A DNA stretch of 64,000 nt from Mucilaginibacter daejeonensis (GTDB taxonomy: Bacteria > Bacteroidota > Bacteroidia > Sphingobacteriales > Sphingobacteriaceae). Each line of letters opens with the position of its first letter. Positions within the stretch are counted from its first letter, which is position 1. The notes under the pieces are model-generated. The model was not told the origin of the DNA and did not search any database. It saw only the letters and a program-made list of their open reading frames with translations. Position numbers and translations under genes: made by a program. Below are positions 43,192 to 53,415 of the stretch, in pieces. The stretch covers positions 1,674,001-1,738,000 of the forward strand of contig NZ_CP086068.1 of NCBI RefSeq assembly GCF_020783335.1, given 5' to 3'.

Positions 43192-46100
43192 ATGCAGAAC
43201 TTTACATTCCAAAAGTGGCTAAGAGCACCGGCACTTGCCATTTTATTATGTTTGCTGTTTTACCTGCGAACCAATGCCCAAACCAACCCGATCATTGGCC
43301 GGGTGACCGACAGCAAGTCGAACGAACCGATCGTTGGGGCGACGGTGCGGGCTAAGGCCGGCTCAGTTTCTACACAGACCGACGAGTCAGGTCGGTTCTC
43401 ACTCCGGGTCACAGATACCACTACTTTGGTGATCAGCTTTGTGGGGTATCAGACCAGGGAACTTAAAGCCAGCCGCCCCGCACCCATGGTGATCACATTA
43501 GATGCCAAGACGGGTAGCCTGGACGAGATCGTGGTGGTGGGATACGGCCTATCCCAAAAAAGAGCTACGCTATCAGGAGCGATATCTACGGTAAGCGGCG
43601 AGGAATTATCGCATGCCCGCACGGCCACTGCGCCGGGTGCCTTGGTGGGCAAGGTGCCGGGTATCAATTTCAGGCAAACCACCGGTAGGCCAGGCAGTGA
43701 GCCGGCCATCCAGATCCGGAACTTCGGTACACCACTCATCGTTATCGATGGTACCATTCGTGATTATTCCAACTTTTCGCAAATGGATTTCAACGATGTC
43801 GAAAGTATTTCGGTACTGAAGGATGCCTCTGCATCTATTTATGGTATGCAAGGCGCTAATGGGGTTATCGTGATCACCACCAAAATAGGTAAGCGCAATA
43901 CTAAGCCTACGGTCACCTACCAAAATTATTTTGGTATACAAACGCCATCAGGATATAACAAGCCTGCCGATGCCGTGACCTACTTGCGTGCATTGATCCA
44001 GGATGAGACCTATAATGATGTTCCGGATAACCAACGTACCATCACCCGTGCCGAATACGATAAATGGGTGAACAAGGTTGATGATGAACATACCTCATTC
44101 GATTGGTACAAATACATATGGCGTACAGCTCCTCAATATTACAACAGCTTCGGCTTCTCAGGTGGTTCCGAGAACATGGATTACTACGTAAGCGCAGGGC
44201 ACCTGGTACAAAAAGGCTCGCTACGTGACTTTGAAGGCTTCAGGCGTACCAACTTTCAGGCTAACATCAACTCCAACATCAGCAAACGCTTAAAAGTAGG
44301 TGTGGGGGTGATCGCCAGGCTTGAACATACCGAGCAGCCAGGCTTACCCGGCGACGACTATGGTTTTGCCGAGCAAACCGCTTTCCGCAACCTGCCTACC
44401 CGTAAGCCTTACTATAACGATAACAAGCAGTTCCCACTCATCTCAAGCCCGGCCGATCCGCAGTTCAGCTATGGGTGGATAGGCTACAATACCTCGGGGA
44501 AGTATCAATTGGAGAACAGGGTAGTGCAGCTGAATGGCAACGTGGAGTTCGAGATATTGAAAGGCCTTAAGGCGCGCGGGTTGGCGAGTTACTGGTTCCG
44601 CAATTCGGTATCTGACCTGTTAGAGAAAGCACCGGTATTATATGCTTTTGACCAAGCCAAGCAGTCATATAACATTGCCTATCAAGGCAGTGGCCGCTAT
44701 GTGGAGAGGAACTTCCAGAACAGCGAAGAACTATCGACCAACTTACAGCTGGAATACAAGCGCAGCTTTAACAAGCACAATTTTGATGTGGTGGCTGGTG
44801 CCGAGATGCGAAAGGCCAAATATCCACGCCTTTATGTTCTGGGTAGCCCAACCGCCAACGGCATCGCCTACTTGTCTACCAGTTCATTAACAGCCATTAC
44901 CGATGATATCAGCTTTACCCAAAGCAGATTAGGCTATATCGGCCGTCTTGATTACGACTACGATGGCAAATACATCGCCCAATTCTCGGGTCGCTATGAT
45001 GGTACCTTCTTTTACGCTCCGGGCAAACGCTTCGGCTTCTTCCCGTCAGGGTCTTTGGCGTATCGTGTATCGCAGGAGGATTTCTGGAAGAACAGCAGCT
45101 TCCTATCCAATAACATTAACGACTTCAAGATCAGAGGTTCGTACGGGGTGTTAGGTAAAGAGTTGGGTACGGCACTGTCATACATCACCGGTTACAACTA
45201 TAACCAGGGCTCGGCCATACTGAACGGTGCTGAGGTGATATCAAGCCGTGTTACAGGCCTTGCTACCAGTAACATCTCTTGGGGCAGAGTATATACCATG
45301 GACTTTGGTGTTAACATTACGGTGTTGAACAACAGGTTGAGTGGTGGTTTCGACTGGTTCGACCGTCATCAAACCGGTGAATTGGGTACCCGTAACAATA
45401 TCCGTATCCCAAACGAGGCAGGCTTCTCGCTACCGGCCGAGAACTTGAATGGTGACCACACCCGGGGTATCGACTTTTCACTGAACTGGAGAGATAATGT
45501 AGGCAAGGTGAATTATTGGGTAGGGGGTAACCTGACCTCATCAAGATGGATCACCGGCGAACGCTATAATCCAAGCTGGTCAAACGCCTACTCACAATAT
45601 CGCGACCTCAGCAATGTGGAAGGCCGCTATCGCGATGGAAGTTTCCAATTAGTGGCTGTAGGGCAATTCAAAACCTGGGATGAGATAGCCCGCCACCCGA
45701 TCGACCAGGATCACAGGGGTAACACCACCATACGCCCGGGCGACTACATCTACGCCGATACCAACAATGACGGATTTATCACCGACCTGGACATGAAGAA
45801 CGTTACTTACCGCGTGAACAGCGGTACACCGTGGGTCAACTTTGCGTTCAACTTTGGCGCCAACTGGAATGGGATAGACTTTAGGGCCGATCTGGTGGGA
45901 TCAACAGGCTCTACCTATGAGCAGCAGAGCTACATGCGTTATTTCGACCCGGTTGCTAACGTGTCACAATATCTGGCTGATAATTCCTCGTGGTATAATG
46001 ACATCTGGAACAAGAACAGTGGGATCAGTGTGGGCAAGTACCCGCTGCTCACCAAAGGTGTGAATAATTGGATGAACACGCATTGGCCTAACAGTTTTTG

Positions 46101-46332
46101 GCAAACCAACGTGAACTACGTTAAGCTGCGCAACATAGAGCTGGGCTATTCGCTTCCGACATCAGTACTCAAAAAGATAAAATTCTCAAACTTCAGGATA
46201 TACGTTGCCGGACAGAACGTGCTTACGGTATCGAACATGCCGGGGGGCCTTGATCCAGAGATCGTGTCCAATGCAGGTATTTCATACCCTAACCCAAGAG
46301 TTTACACTGCCGGTGTACAGGTCAAATTTTAA
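43192..46332 (+). CDS. SusC/RagA-type TonB-dependent receptor
   Basis: The 1046-residue protein has a signal peptide ending near RTNAQ (residue 30), a carboxypeptidase-regulatory-like domain (GRVTDSKSNEPIVGATV), the TonB box LDEIVVVGYG near residue 110, a plug with VIDGTIRDY and a barrel ending GVQVKF. It should import an oligosaccharide released by surface enzymes. SusD and a DUF3823-like lipoprotein follow at 10 and 20 bases, making a compact binding and transport unit, and three GH43 genes follow behind a terminator. The neighbouring enzymes suggest arabinose/xylose-containing oligosaccharides as cargo. Confidence 0.94.
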   Translation: MQNFTFQKWLRAPALAILLCLLFYLRTNAQTNPIIGRVTDSKSNEPIVGATVRAKAGSVSTQTDESGRFSLRVTDTTTLVISFVGYQTRELKASRPAPMVITLDAKTGSLDEIVVVGYGLSQKRATLSGAISTVSGEELSHARTATAPGALVGKVPGINFRQTTGRPGSEPAIQIRNFGTPLIVIDGTIRDYSNFSQMDFNDVESISVLKDASASIYGMQGANGVIVITTKIGKRNTKPTVTYQNYFGIQTPSGYNKPADAVTYLRALIQDETYNDVPDNQRTITRAEYDKWVNKVDDEHTSFDWYKYIWRTAPQYYNSFGFSGGSENMDYYVSAGHLVQKGSLRDFEGFRRTNFQANINSNISKRLKVGVGVIARLEHTEQPGLPGDDYGFAEQTAFRNLPTRKPYYNDNKQFPLISSPADPQFSYGWIGYNTSGKYQLENRVVQLNGNVEFEILKGLKARGLASYWFRNSVSDLLEKAPVLYAFDQAKQSYNIAYQGSGRYVERNFQNSEELSTNLQLEYKRSFNKHNFDVVAGAEMRKAKYPRLYVLGSPTANGIAYLSTSSLTAITDDISFTQSRLGYIGRLDYDYDGKYIAQFSGRYDGTFFYAPGKRFGFFPSGSLAYRVSQEDFWKNSSFLSNNINDFKIRGSYGVLGKELGTALSYITGYNYNQGSAILNGAEVISSRVTGLATSNISWGRVYTMDFGVNITVLNNRLSGGFDWFDRHQTGELGTRNNIRIPNEAGFSLPAENLNGDHTRGIDFSLNWRDNVGKVNYWVGGNLTSSRWITGERYNPSWSNAYSQYRDLSNVEGRYRDGSFQLVAVGQFKTWDEIARHPIDQDHRGNTTIRPGDYIYADTNNDGFITDLDMKNVTYRVNSGTPWVNFAFNFGANWNGIDFRADLVGSTGSTYEQQSYMRYFDPVANVSQYLADNSSWYNDIWNKNSGISVGKYPLLTKGVNNWMNTHWPNSFWQTNVNYVKLRNIELGYSLPTSVLKKIKFSNFRIYVAGQNVLTVSNMPGGLDPEIVSNAGISYPNPRVYTAGVQVKF

Positions 46333-46342
46333 TGTAACGATC

Positions 46343-48202
46343 ATGAAGAACAAAATATTAGTTGCGGCCCTGTTCATGTATACAGCGGTCGTGTTATCAG
46401 GATGCGTAAAAACTAACCTGGATGCTAACCCTACCAATACCCTGCTCGAGACCAATGTTTTTAGCGATAGAGCATTGATGCTATCGGTATTGGCCAACTT
46501 TTATATATCTGTGAATTACGGTCAGCAAAATGGTGACTATGGTTCCTATCACCTGCTTGACGAGGCAAGCATCATGTATGGCCCTGCCACCACGACCGAC
46601 AACGAACGGCAGATACCACGCGATTTCTACCGTGTGTATGACTACGGCCTGGTAAGGCGGATGAACCAGTTCTTGAAGGGTATCAATTCGAGCTCGGCAA
46701 AGACCGTCCTGTTGGAGTCGGATCGGTTGGATATGGAAGCGCAATGTCGTTTCTTGAGGGCCTGGTATTACTTCTGTATGGTGCGTTCGCTGGGCGGAAT
46801 GCCTTTGGTGGGCGATGAAATATTCGATTACCAATCAGAGAGCGACATCCCTAAGATGCAGATACCACGTGCTACAGAGGCTGCTACTTACCGGTACATT
46901 ATTAACCAGTGTGAGGCAGCTGCGACCAACTTGTCGGCCAACAAGACCACCAATGGGGCGGTGGCAAATCGCTGGGCAGCGCTGATGCTGAAAGCCCGTG
47001 CGGCGGTATATGCAGCTTCTACAGCTAAGTATGGCAGCTCTATCACACCATCGGTGCGTACAGCAGGCGGAGAGGCTGGCATACCTGCCGATAGTGCCGC
47101 TAACTTCTATAGATTAGCTTTCGAGACCGCCGAGCGCGTGATCAACCAAAGTCCTTATGTGCTGCAAAAAGATGCCTCGAACCCTGGCCTGGCATTTTAT
47201 CGCGCTACCAGCGTTAAGGCAGGCAATACTGAGGTGATATGGGCCTTTGATCGGCTTGCACCCAACCAGGTGACCCAATTCACCAATTTTGTGATGCCAT
47301 ACTCACAACGTGATTATAGCGAAGGTAACGGCTTAGGAGCAGTGTTGAATCTGGTAGAAGCCTTCGAGAACAAAGATGGCTCCGACCCAGCCATCAAGAC
47401 CACCAATGCCGATGGTAGCTACGTGTTCTATAACAGTGTCGAAGACCCGTTCACCGTGAAAGATGCTCGCCTGTGGGGAACCGTGATCTGGCCAAACGCA
47501 CCTTACCGCAACGTAGCAGTTAGCTTACAGGCCGGTCAACTTAATCGTAGCGGAAGTTCGTATGTGATCAAAGCCGGAGCAGTGGGTACTAAAGATGCTT
47601 CTGGCGAATTGATCACCTCGGTCAATGGCCCGATCTCTAACTCTGACAACTATGTGAATAAGACAGGTTTCCTGGTACGCAAATTTTTGGATGAGACCGC
47701 TAATGCCGGCCTAAACCCAAGATTCAGTGAGATGTGGATGCCTAAGTTCCGTATATCGGAGGCTTATCTTATCGCAGCGGAGGCGGGCTTTGAGTTGGGC
47801 GACCGTATCACCGCTGCCGTGCAATACATCAATACGGTACGCAGCCGTGGTAACGTGCAGCCACTCACCGCGGGTACGCTCACCTTTGCCAAGATCGTGA
47901 ACGAATACCGTGTAGAATTCGCTTTTGAAGATCACCGATTTTGGGATCTGAAACGCTGGAGGTTAGCCCATACGCTATGGAACGGCACCTTGAACAACCC
48001 GACCGCACAGATCTACTCGTTATATCCGTACAAGGTGGTGAGCCCAGGCGATGCCAATAATGGTAAGTGGGCGTTCATCAAACAAATATCATACAAGCGT
48101 GCCACCACACCATTGTATTTCCCTTTGACCAATTATTACGGAACGATCGATAACTCTTGGATCACAAACAATCCAAAACTGGTGATCAATCCGCTTCAGT
48201 AA
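46343..48202 (+). CDS. SusD/RagB-type surface lipoprotein
   Basis: With the ATG at 46343 the protein has 619 residues and a lipoprotein signal with Cys21 (VVLSGCVKT). SusD-type segments include AQCRFLRAWYYFCMVRSLGGMPLV, ISEAYLIAAEAGFELGD and VEFAFEDHRFWDLKRW. It is the glycan-binding lid for the receptor ten bases upstream. The longer frame from 46205 overlaps the receptor gene and lacks a signal, so I reject it. Confidence 0.93.
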   Translation: MKNKILVAALFMYTAVVLSGCVKTNLDANPTNTLLETNVFSDRALMLSVLANFYISVNYGQQNGDYGSYHLLDEASIMYGPATTTDNERQIPRDFYRVYDYGLVRRMNQFLKGINSSSAKTVLLESDRLDMEAQCRFLRAWYYFCMVRSLGGMPLVGDEIFDYQSESDIPKMQIPRATEAATYRYIINQCEAAATNLSANKTTNGAVANRWAALMLKARAAVYAASTAKYGSSITPSVRTAGGEAGIPADSAANFYRLAFETAERVINQSPYVLQKDASNPGLAFYRATSVKAGNTEVIWAFDRLAPNQVTQFTNFVMPYSQRDYSEGNGLGAVLNLVEAFENKDGSDPAIKTTNADGSYVFYNSVEDPFTVKDARLWGTVIWPNAPYRNVAVSLQAGQLNRSGSSYVIKAGAVGTKDASGELITSVNGPISNSDNYVNKTGFLVRKFLDETANAGLNPRFSEMWMPKFRISEAYLIAAEAGFELGDRITAAVQYINTVRSRGNVQPLTAGTLTFAKIVNEYRVEFAFEDHRFWDLKRWRLAHTLWNGTLNNPTAQIYSLYPYKVVSPGDANNGKWAFIKQISYKRATTPLYFPLTNYYGTIDNSWITNNPKLVINPLQ

Positions 48203-48222
48203 ACCATTAGATATTATACCAA

Positions 48223-48948
48223 ATGAAGAATTTAATTCAAAATATAATTGGCCTTTTGGTGACACTTGCCATAGCCCTGAGCTTTGCAGGTTGCAGTAAA
48301 GAGATCGATAACCGCCAGTACCCATCATCGGTGGTGTCGGGTCGCTTTCTTTACAATGGCCAGCCTGTACAAATATTAGGTACCGCTACCGAGGATGATA
48401 ATATGCTGCAGCTCACCCAGACCGGTCCGGGTACCTGGAATCCCGGCTTTATCAAGATGTTCGCCCGTGAGGATGGTACATTCACCATCAACACTTTTGA
48501 TGGCGATTACTATTTGCGAATAACGCCGGGCCGTGGCCCTTGGGTGCCTAATAATGACACTGTTAGATTCAACCTGAGTTCTAAAAAAGAAGGCGTGACC
48601 TTTAATGTGACGCCGTACTTCTGGATCAGCAACTACGCCAGTACTTATACCGACTCGGTGTACACGGCCACCTTTGACCTTAACAAGGTAGTGTCCACCG
48701 CGGGGCTCGAAAGGGTAGTGGTGTACTTTGGTAATACTGCCATAGTAGATAATGTTTCAAGGATCGTTGAGCGTGGCTACACTACGCTGCAACCGGGAAG
48801 CAACCGCATCACCGTAGATCTGAAAACGCTAACATCGGCAGAAAAGGTGAGTTTGGCCAAGACCGGACTACTATTCGCACGTGTGGGCGTAAAAACGCAG
48901 GGCGTACGCGACCTCATTTTTAGCCGAACGGTGGAGTTGAAGCGGTGA
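48223..48948 (+). CDS. DUF3823-like lipoprotein of the SusCD operon
   Basis: The 241-residue protein has a lipoprotein signal with Cys24 (LSFAGCSKE). A first domain resembles a carboxypeptidase-regulatory sandwich (SGRFLYNGQPVQILG, FAREDGTFTINTFDGDYYLR) and the second is a beta-rich domain (about 130-240). This layout matches the DUF3823 family, which usually follows SusD in hemicellulose-type loci and probably binds glycan on the cell surface as an SGBP. It lies 20 bases after SusD and ends the operon at a terminator. Family assignment is from memory of the pattern. Confidence 0.8.
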   Translation: MKNLIQNIIGLLVTLAIALSFAGCSKEIDNRQYPSSVVSGRFLYNGQPVQILGTATEDDNMLQLTQTGPGTWNPGFIKMFAREDGTFTINTFDGDYYLRITPGRGPWVPNNDTVRFNLSSKKEGVTFNVTPYFWISNYASTYTDSVYTATFDLNKVVSTAGLERVVVYFGNTAIVDNVSRIVERGYTTLQPGSNRITVDLKTLTSAEKVSLAKTGLLFARVGVKTQGVRDLIFSRTVELKR

Positions 48949-48961
48949 CGTTCCGGGCCGG

Positions 48962-49011
48962 TAAAGCTCTGTGGCCAGGTATGCCAGGCCGCAGAGCTTT
49001 ATTTGCTGGTC
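48962..49011 (+). terminator. Rho-independent terminator after the lipoprotein gene
   Basis: TAAAGCTCTGTGGCC pairs with GGCCGCAGAGCTTTA over 15 bp with one T-G wobble and is followed by a short T-rich stretch. It separates the transport operon from the GH43 genes. Confidence 0.7.
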
Positions 49012-49038
49012 TTTGGTTTAAGTTCGTAGATTTAAAAT

Positions 49039-50040
49039 ATGCAAAAATATATCACAGCTCTGTTTTGTTTGAGTTTGCCGTTCAGCGGTCAACTGTCTTA
49101 CGCTCAATCGGTAAAGAAGGGTAACCCTGTACTGGAAGGCCACTATGCCGACCCTGACGTTATGTACTCCCATCTGACCAAAAAATATTACATCTACCCC
49201 ACCAGCGACGGTTTCAAGGGGTGGAGCGGTAAATATTTTAAGACCTTTTCATCCACCGATCTGCACAATTGGAAGGACGAAGGTAAGATACTGGAATTAG
49301 GTAAGGATGTGCAATGGGCCGACCGTAATGCATGGGCGCCATGCATCGAGGAAAAGAAGGTCAACGGCAAGTACAAATATTTCTACTACTTCACCGCAGC
49401 GCAAAAGATAGGTGTGGCGGTGGCCGATTCGCCTACCGGGCCTTTTACTGATTTGGGCAAGCCACTGATCGCCCAGCTACCCGCCGGTGTACGGGGCGGA
49501 CAAAATATCGACCCCGATGTTTTCACTGATCCGAAGACCGGCAAAAGCTACCTGTATTGGGGGAACGGCTTTATGGCCGTGGCCGAATTGGGTGACGACA
49601 TGGTGTCTATCAAACCAGAGACCACCACTTTGCTGAAACCTGACCGTACTTTTAGGGAAGGTACTTACGTGTTCTACCGTAAAGGCACTTATTATTTCAT
49701 GTGGTCTGAAGATGATACCCGCAGCCCTAACTACCGGGTGCGCTATGCCACTGCACCATCGCCAATAGGGCCGCTGACGATACCAGAGAATAACATCGTT
49801 ATTCAAAAGGACACTACGGCCGGTATCTACGGCACCGGGCATAACTCGATATTGCAGATCCCCGGCAAAGATCAGTGGTACATCGTTTATCACCGGTTCG
49901 AGTACCCTAACGGGATCAACATGGGCGATGACGCCGGCTACAACCGCGAGGTATGCATCGACAAGCTCGAATTCAACAAGGATGGCAGCATCAAGCAGGT
50001 GGTGCCTACTCATGACGGGGTCACGCTTTCAAAAAAATAA
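49039..50040 (+). CDS. Glycoside hydrolase family 43, first of three
   Basis: The 333-residue protein has a signal peptide (MQKYITALFCLSLPFSGQLSYAQ) and a single five-bladed propeller domain. The family triad is present: general base Asp in YADPDV near residue 39, pKa-modulating Asp in NIDPDVF near 158, and catalytic acid Glu in REGTYVFY near 211. GH43 enzymes act as arabinofuranosidases, xylosidases or arabinanases; short single-domain members are often exo-acting. There is no extra carbohydrate-binding module. It opens a run of three GH43 genes in the same orientation (gaps of 58 and 6 bases), so the enzymes probably cleave the same branched polysaccharide in steps. Confidence 0.92.
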   Translation: MQKYITALFCLSLPFSGQLSYAQSVKKGNPVLEGHYADPDVMYSHLTKKYYIYPTSDGFKGWSGKYFKTFSSTDLHNWKDEGKILELGKDVQWADRNAWAPCIEEKKVNGKYKYFYYFTAAQKIGVAVADSPTGPFTDLGKPLIAQLPAGVRGGQNIDPDVFTDPKTGKSYLYWGNGFMAVAELGDDMVSIKPETTTLLKPDRTFREGTYVFYRKGTYYFMWSEDDTRSPNYRVRYATAPSPIGPLTIPENNIVIQKDTTAGIYGTGHNSILQIPGKDQWYIVYHRFEYPNGINMGDDAGYNREVCIDKLEFNKDGSIKQVVPTHDGVTLSKK

Positions 50041-50098
50041 GTGAACGCACGCCAGCTACTGAAATGGAGAGTATGGCCTAAGCTACATTCGATCAACA

Positions 50099-51421
50099 AT
50101 GAGATACGACAAATTCTTATGGGCGGCACTAGCCGCCCTTTTCATGAACACCACGACCCGCTCGCAGCCGGTAAGTGATCGATCAAAGGTCGATCAGGAC
50201 GTCCAAGCGTTGGTCATACCAACAGGATACACGCAAAACCTTCATTGGGATCTGCCGTTAGATACGGTCGGCGCCAACGGCTCTAAGATCACCTGGCGTT
50301 CCAGCAATGCCTCTTACGTGAGCGATCAGGGCAAATTGCTCAGGCGCGCACCCTTATCAGGCGGTCGGGTCAAGGTCAAAATGACCGCCACGGTAACGGC
50401 CGGGTCAGAACGGCGCACACGTACTTTTCCCGTCACCATAGCGCGTGAAGAGCCAAAGTTCGATGGTTATCTTTTCGCGTATTTTGAAGGTTCGGGACCA
50501 AATGAGTCGCAGGAGCAACTGCGTTTTGGCGCCAGTGCCGATGCGGTGCATTGGATGGCCTTGAACAATAACCAGCCGGTCATTCCATCGGCACAGATAT
50601 CGGCCACGGGGGGCATACGCGATCCGCACATTTTGCGCGGAGAAGACAACAGGTCGTTCTACATGGTGGCCACCGATATGTTCACCATCAAGGACGGCTG
50701 GGGCCATAACCCAGGTATAGTAATGCTTCGGTCAAAGGATCTGATCAGTTGGTCGCATGGTGTCATTGATCTGCAAAGCAGCTATCCGCAAAAATTCCCT
50801 AATGTGCAATGGGTATGGGCGCCGCAAACTATCTATGATCCTGATGCCGGTAAATATCTGGTATACTTTACGGTGAAACTTAAGAATGACCCCGCGCTCG
50901 ACTTTTACTGCGCCTATGCAAACGAAGATTTTACCGACTTTGAGAGTGAACCCCAACTAATGTTCAAAGCTAAGTATGGTGCCATTGATGGCGACATTAT
51001 TTATAAGGATGGCCTTTACCACTTCTTTTACAAAGGCAACACGAAGGACGCGAATGGCAAAGAGGTGAAGAATGGCATACAGCAAGCCATCGGTAAAACC
51101 TTAAAAGGCCCGTGGGTAGAGCAGTTCAAATACCTTGATGCATACTCAGATAAGCACGTATCGGTAGAAGGCTCGGGCGTTTTCAAGCTCAACAACGCTA
51201 ACACCTACATATTGATGTACGATCTGTACGGCAATTTACGATATGAGTTTCAGCGAAGTAATGACCTTTTCAACTTCACCCAGGTGCCCGAATCTTTCAC
51301 CAAGAACTTTAACCCCCGTCATGGTACGGTGATCAGCATCACCCGGAAGGAAGCTAAAAAGCTTGCTGAAAAATGGGCTGGCGTGCCCGCTGAACTATTG
51401 GATACTAACATCAATAAATAA
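50099..51421 (+). CDS. Glycoside hydrolase family 43 with N-terminal Ig-like domain
   Basis: At 440 residues, it has a signal peptide (MRYDKFLWAALAALFMNTTTRSQ) and a domain of about 90 residues of bacterial Ig-like type (LDTVGANGSKITWRSSNASYVS, RAPLSGGRVKVKMTATV), followed by the GH43 propeller. Base Asp in GGIRDPHIL, modulating Asp in AIDGDII and acid Glu in VEGSGVF are all present. WAPQTIYD replaces the commoner WAPE segment of this branch. The Ig-like unit may place the enzyme on the surface or assist binding. It differs clearly from its two GH43 neighbours, so each likely attacks a different linkage. The next gene begins six bases downstream. Confidence 0.9.
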   Translation: MRYDKFLWAALAALFMNTTTRSQPVSDRSKVDQDVQALVIPTGYTQNLHWDLPLDTVGANGSKITWRSSNASYVSDQGKLLRRAPLSGGRVKVKMTATVTAGSERRTRTFPVTIAREEPKFDGYLFAYFEGSGPNESQEQLRFGASADAVHWMALNNNQPVIPSAQISATGGIRDPHILRGEDNRSFYMVATDMFTIKDGWGHNPGIVMLRSKDLISWSHGVIDLQSSYPQKFPNVQWVWAPQTIYDPDAGKYLVYFTVKLKNDPALDFYCAYANEDFTDFESEPQLMFKAKYGAIDGDIIYKDGLYHFFYKGNTKDANGKEVKNGIQQAIGKTLKGPWVEQFKYLDAYSDKHVSVEGSGVFKLNNANTYILMYDLYGNLRYEFQRSNDLFNFTQVPESFTKNFNPRHGTVISITRKEAKKLAEKWAGVPAELLDTNINK

Positions 51422-51427
51422 ACTCCT

Positions 51428-52423
51428 ATGAAATATCGCTTCCTTTGTCTTGTTTGGATCTGCTCGCTGACGGTCGTTTGCCTGTGTTCATCTAAAGTAT
51501 CCTTTGCACAAACTGATAACGAGCCTCTGTTTCATTTCAAGTCGACAGGTAATCCGGTGATCAAGCACAAGTTCACGGCCGACCCGGCCGCACTGGTAGT
51601 AGGCGACACACTTTGGCTTTTTACAGGACATGATCAGGCCGGCGGGCAGTCAGGCTATAAGATGAAGGACTGGTGCGTGTTCTCGACCACTGATCTGCAA
51701 AACTGGACCGAATACCCGACCCCACTCAAGATAACTGACTTTAGCTGGGACCATACCGGCAAAGCATATGCCTCTCAGGCGATCAGCCGCAACGGCAAAT
51801 ATTACTGGTATATCAGCACCGATGGTTCGGGTATCGGAGTTGCCGTAGCCGATCGTCCGCAAGGGCCATATAAAGATGCCATCGGTAAGCCGCTCCTTAC
51901 CAATGCCGATTGCTTTGCATCTAAGCATTACTGGACCTGTATAGACCCATCGGTGATGATAGATGCCGACGGTCAGGCCTGGCTGTTTTGGGGTAATGGT
52001 GTTTGCTACTATGCTAAGTTGAAAAGCAACATGATCGAGATAGACGGCAAGGTGAACAAGATCGACTTTCAGGGCATTAAATTCGAAGAAGCACCATGGA
52101 TACATCAATATAAAGGCAATTATTACCTGTCATATGCGTCCGGTCTGCCAGAGAAGACGGCATATGCGATGGCAAAAAAGATCGATGGGCCTTATCAATA
52201 TAAAGGCATCTTGAACGAGTTGGCGGGTAACTGCGGCTCCAATCATCACGCCATAATTGAGTTTAAGAGCCAGTGGTACTTTGTCTACCATAACGGTGGC
52301 ATTGAGCGCGATGGTAACAGCTTCAGCCGCTCAGTATGTATCGACCGTTTATATTATAACCGCGACGGGACGATGAAGAGAGTACACATGACCACTGAAG
52401 GTGTTCAGGGTACCAAGAAGTGA
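51428..52423 (+). CDS. Glycoside hydrolase family 43, third of three
   Basis: This 331-residue protein has a signal peptide (KYRFLCLVWICSLTVVCLCSS region) and one GH43 propeller. FTADPAALV gives the base Asp, CIDPSVMID the modulating Asp, and FEEAPWIHQY the acid Glu. TDLQNWTEYP, ADRPQGPYKD and NCGSNHHAIIEF are characteristic strands. It is closest to exo-acting xylosidase/arabinofuranosidase branches with a single domain, but I cannot name the subfamily. It starts six bases after the Ig-domain GH43 gene and is followed by a membrane protein 83 bases on. A terminator is not evident here. Confidence 0.9.
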   Translation: MKYRFLCLVWICSLTVVCLCSSKVSFAQTDNEPLFHFKSTGNPVIKHKFTADPAALVVGDTLWLFTGHDQAGGQSGYKMKDWCVFSTTDLQNWTEYPTPLKITDFSWDHTGKAYASQAISRNGKYYWYISTDGSGIGVAVADRPQGPYKDAIGKPLLTNADCFASKHYWTCIDPSVMIDADGQAWLFWGNGVCYYAKLKSNMIEIDGKVNKIDFQGIKFEEAPWIHQYKGNYYLSYASGLPEKTAYAMAKKIDGPYQYKGILNELAGNCGSNHHAIIEFKSQWYFVYHNGGIERDGNSFSRSVCIDRLYYNRDGTMKRVHMTTEGVQGTKK

Positions 52424-52506
52424 TCACTCTCCACATTGACCCGGTCATGTCTAAAAGCAGATGCTGAACACTTTTTGATCTGTGCTGTTTAAAAGGTGAC
52501 TGACCT

Positions 52507-53415
52507 ATGAGCACTTATCCGGGTACCGAATCGATCTCAGTTAACGAGGCTATTACGAAAGGCCGCCAGATGCTGCTATTGCCGCGCATCTTATTGGTTG
52601 CTGGGCTCTTCTTTTTCCTCTTTGTGTTAGCGCTCATCTTTATCGCTGTTACACAGGGTCCGCCAGAAAATGTCAAGGTGTGGGCGATCATGGGGGGGGT
52701 GGCTGTAGCCGTTGGTCTGCTGTTCTTTTGGCTTCCATATTGGTTTTGGAGCAAGCGAACCACGCAGTGGAAGCTGTGGGCATTTGGTCATGTGGATAAT
52801 GTGCACGAACTAAAGATCATGGCAACTGAGGCTAACCTTTGCCCGGTTTACGGATCGGTAATGGACAAGCTACAGTTGCAAACGGCCAGCGAGCGACAAC
52901 GGTGGCGCGATTTGCAAGACCGGTTCACTGTACCGGAGATCTTTAGAGATGATCCCGACGTGCCTGCGGTCTCTGAGATCCGTTATTCCAAATTCCACAT
53001 GGTCGTTAACTTCCTTTTGGGCGCAGCGCTGGTGGTCACCGGGATAGCGATCTTGTTTTTGGCATTTAAAAATGATTCCCCTACGAGCTTAAAGTTGGTA
53101 GGGGCTTTGCTGACCATTGCGCCGTTATACATGATGTTCAGATCTATTGAGCGCATATTCACTACCCGTCCAGTGATCATCATGAGCAACACAGCATTGG
53201 TAACCCAACTTACAGGGCCGCTTCATTGGGATCTTGTTCATGATCAACAGGTGCGTCGCATCAATAGAGGGCGCAATACCATACGATATTTATTGATCTT
53301 CAAGCATCCAGGAGGTATGGCTGAGATCGATGTTACCGAACTGGCCATCAGCAAAGCCGAATTGGAACGTTTGATGCGAGTATACAAACACCGATATGCA
53401 GCAGGTATCAGGTAA
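52507..53415 (+). CDS. Four-helix membrane protein with C-terminal PH-like domain
   Basis: I do not recognise a named family. The 302-residue protein has two helix pairs (about 24-46 and 60-79, then 160-182 and 190-207). The first cytoplasmic loop of about 80 residues has NVHELKIMATEANLCPVYG. The C-terminal domain (TRPVIIMSNTALVTQLTGPLHWDLV...EIDVTEL...RLMRVYKHRY) resembles a bacterial PH-like fold. It lies between the GH43 genes and the HTCS in the same orientation. Its role in glycan use, if any, is unknown; it may be a passenger gene. Confidence 0.75.
   Translation: MSTYPGTESISVNEAITKGRQMLLLPRILLVAGLFFFLFVLALIFIAVTQGPPENVKVWAIMGGVAVAVGLLFFWLPYWFWSKRTTQWKLWAFGHVDNVHELKIMATEANLCPVYGSVMDKLQLQTASERQRWRDLQDRFTVPEIFRDDPDVPAVSEIRYSKFHMVVNFLLGAALVVTGIAILFLAFKNDSPTSLKLVGALLTIAPLYMMFRSIERIFTTRPVIIMSNTALVTQLTGPLHWDLVHDQQVRRINRGRNTIRYLLIFKHPGGMAEIDVTELAISKAELERLMRVYKHRYAAGIR

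Noticed and set aside
52424..52506. Possible terminator after the third GH43 gene
   Set aside because: I could not find a stem longer than a few bases followed by a T-run; read-through to the membrane protein is possible.
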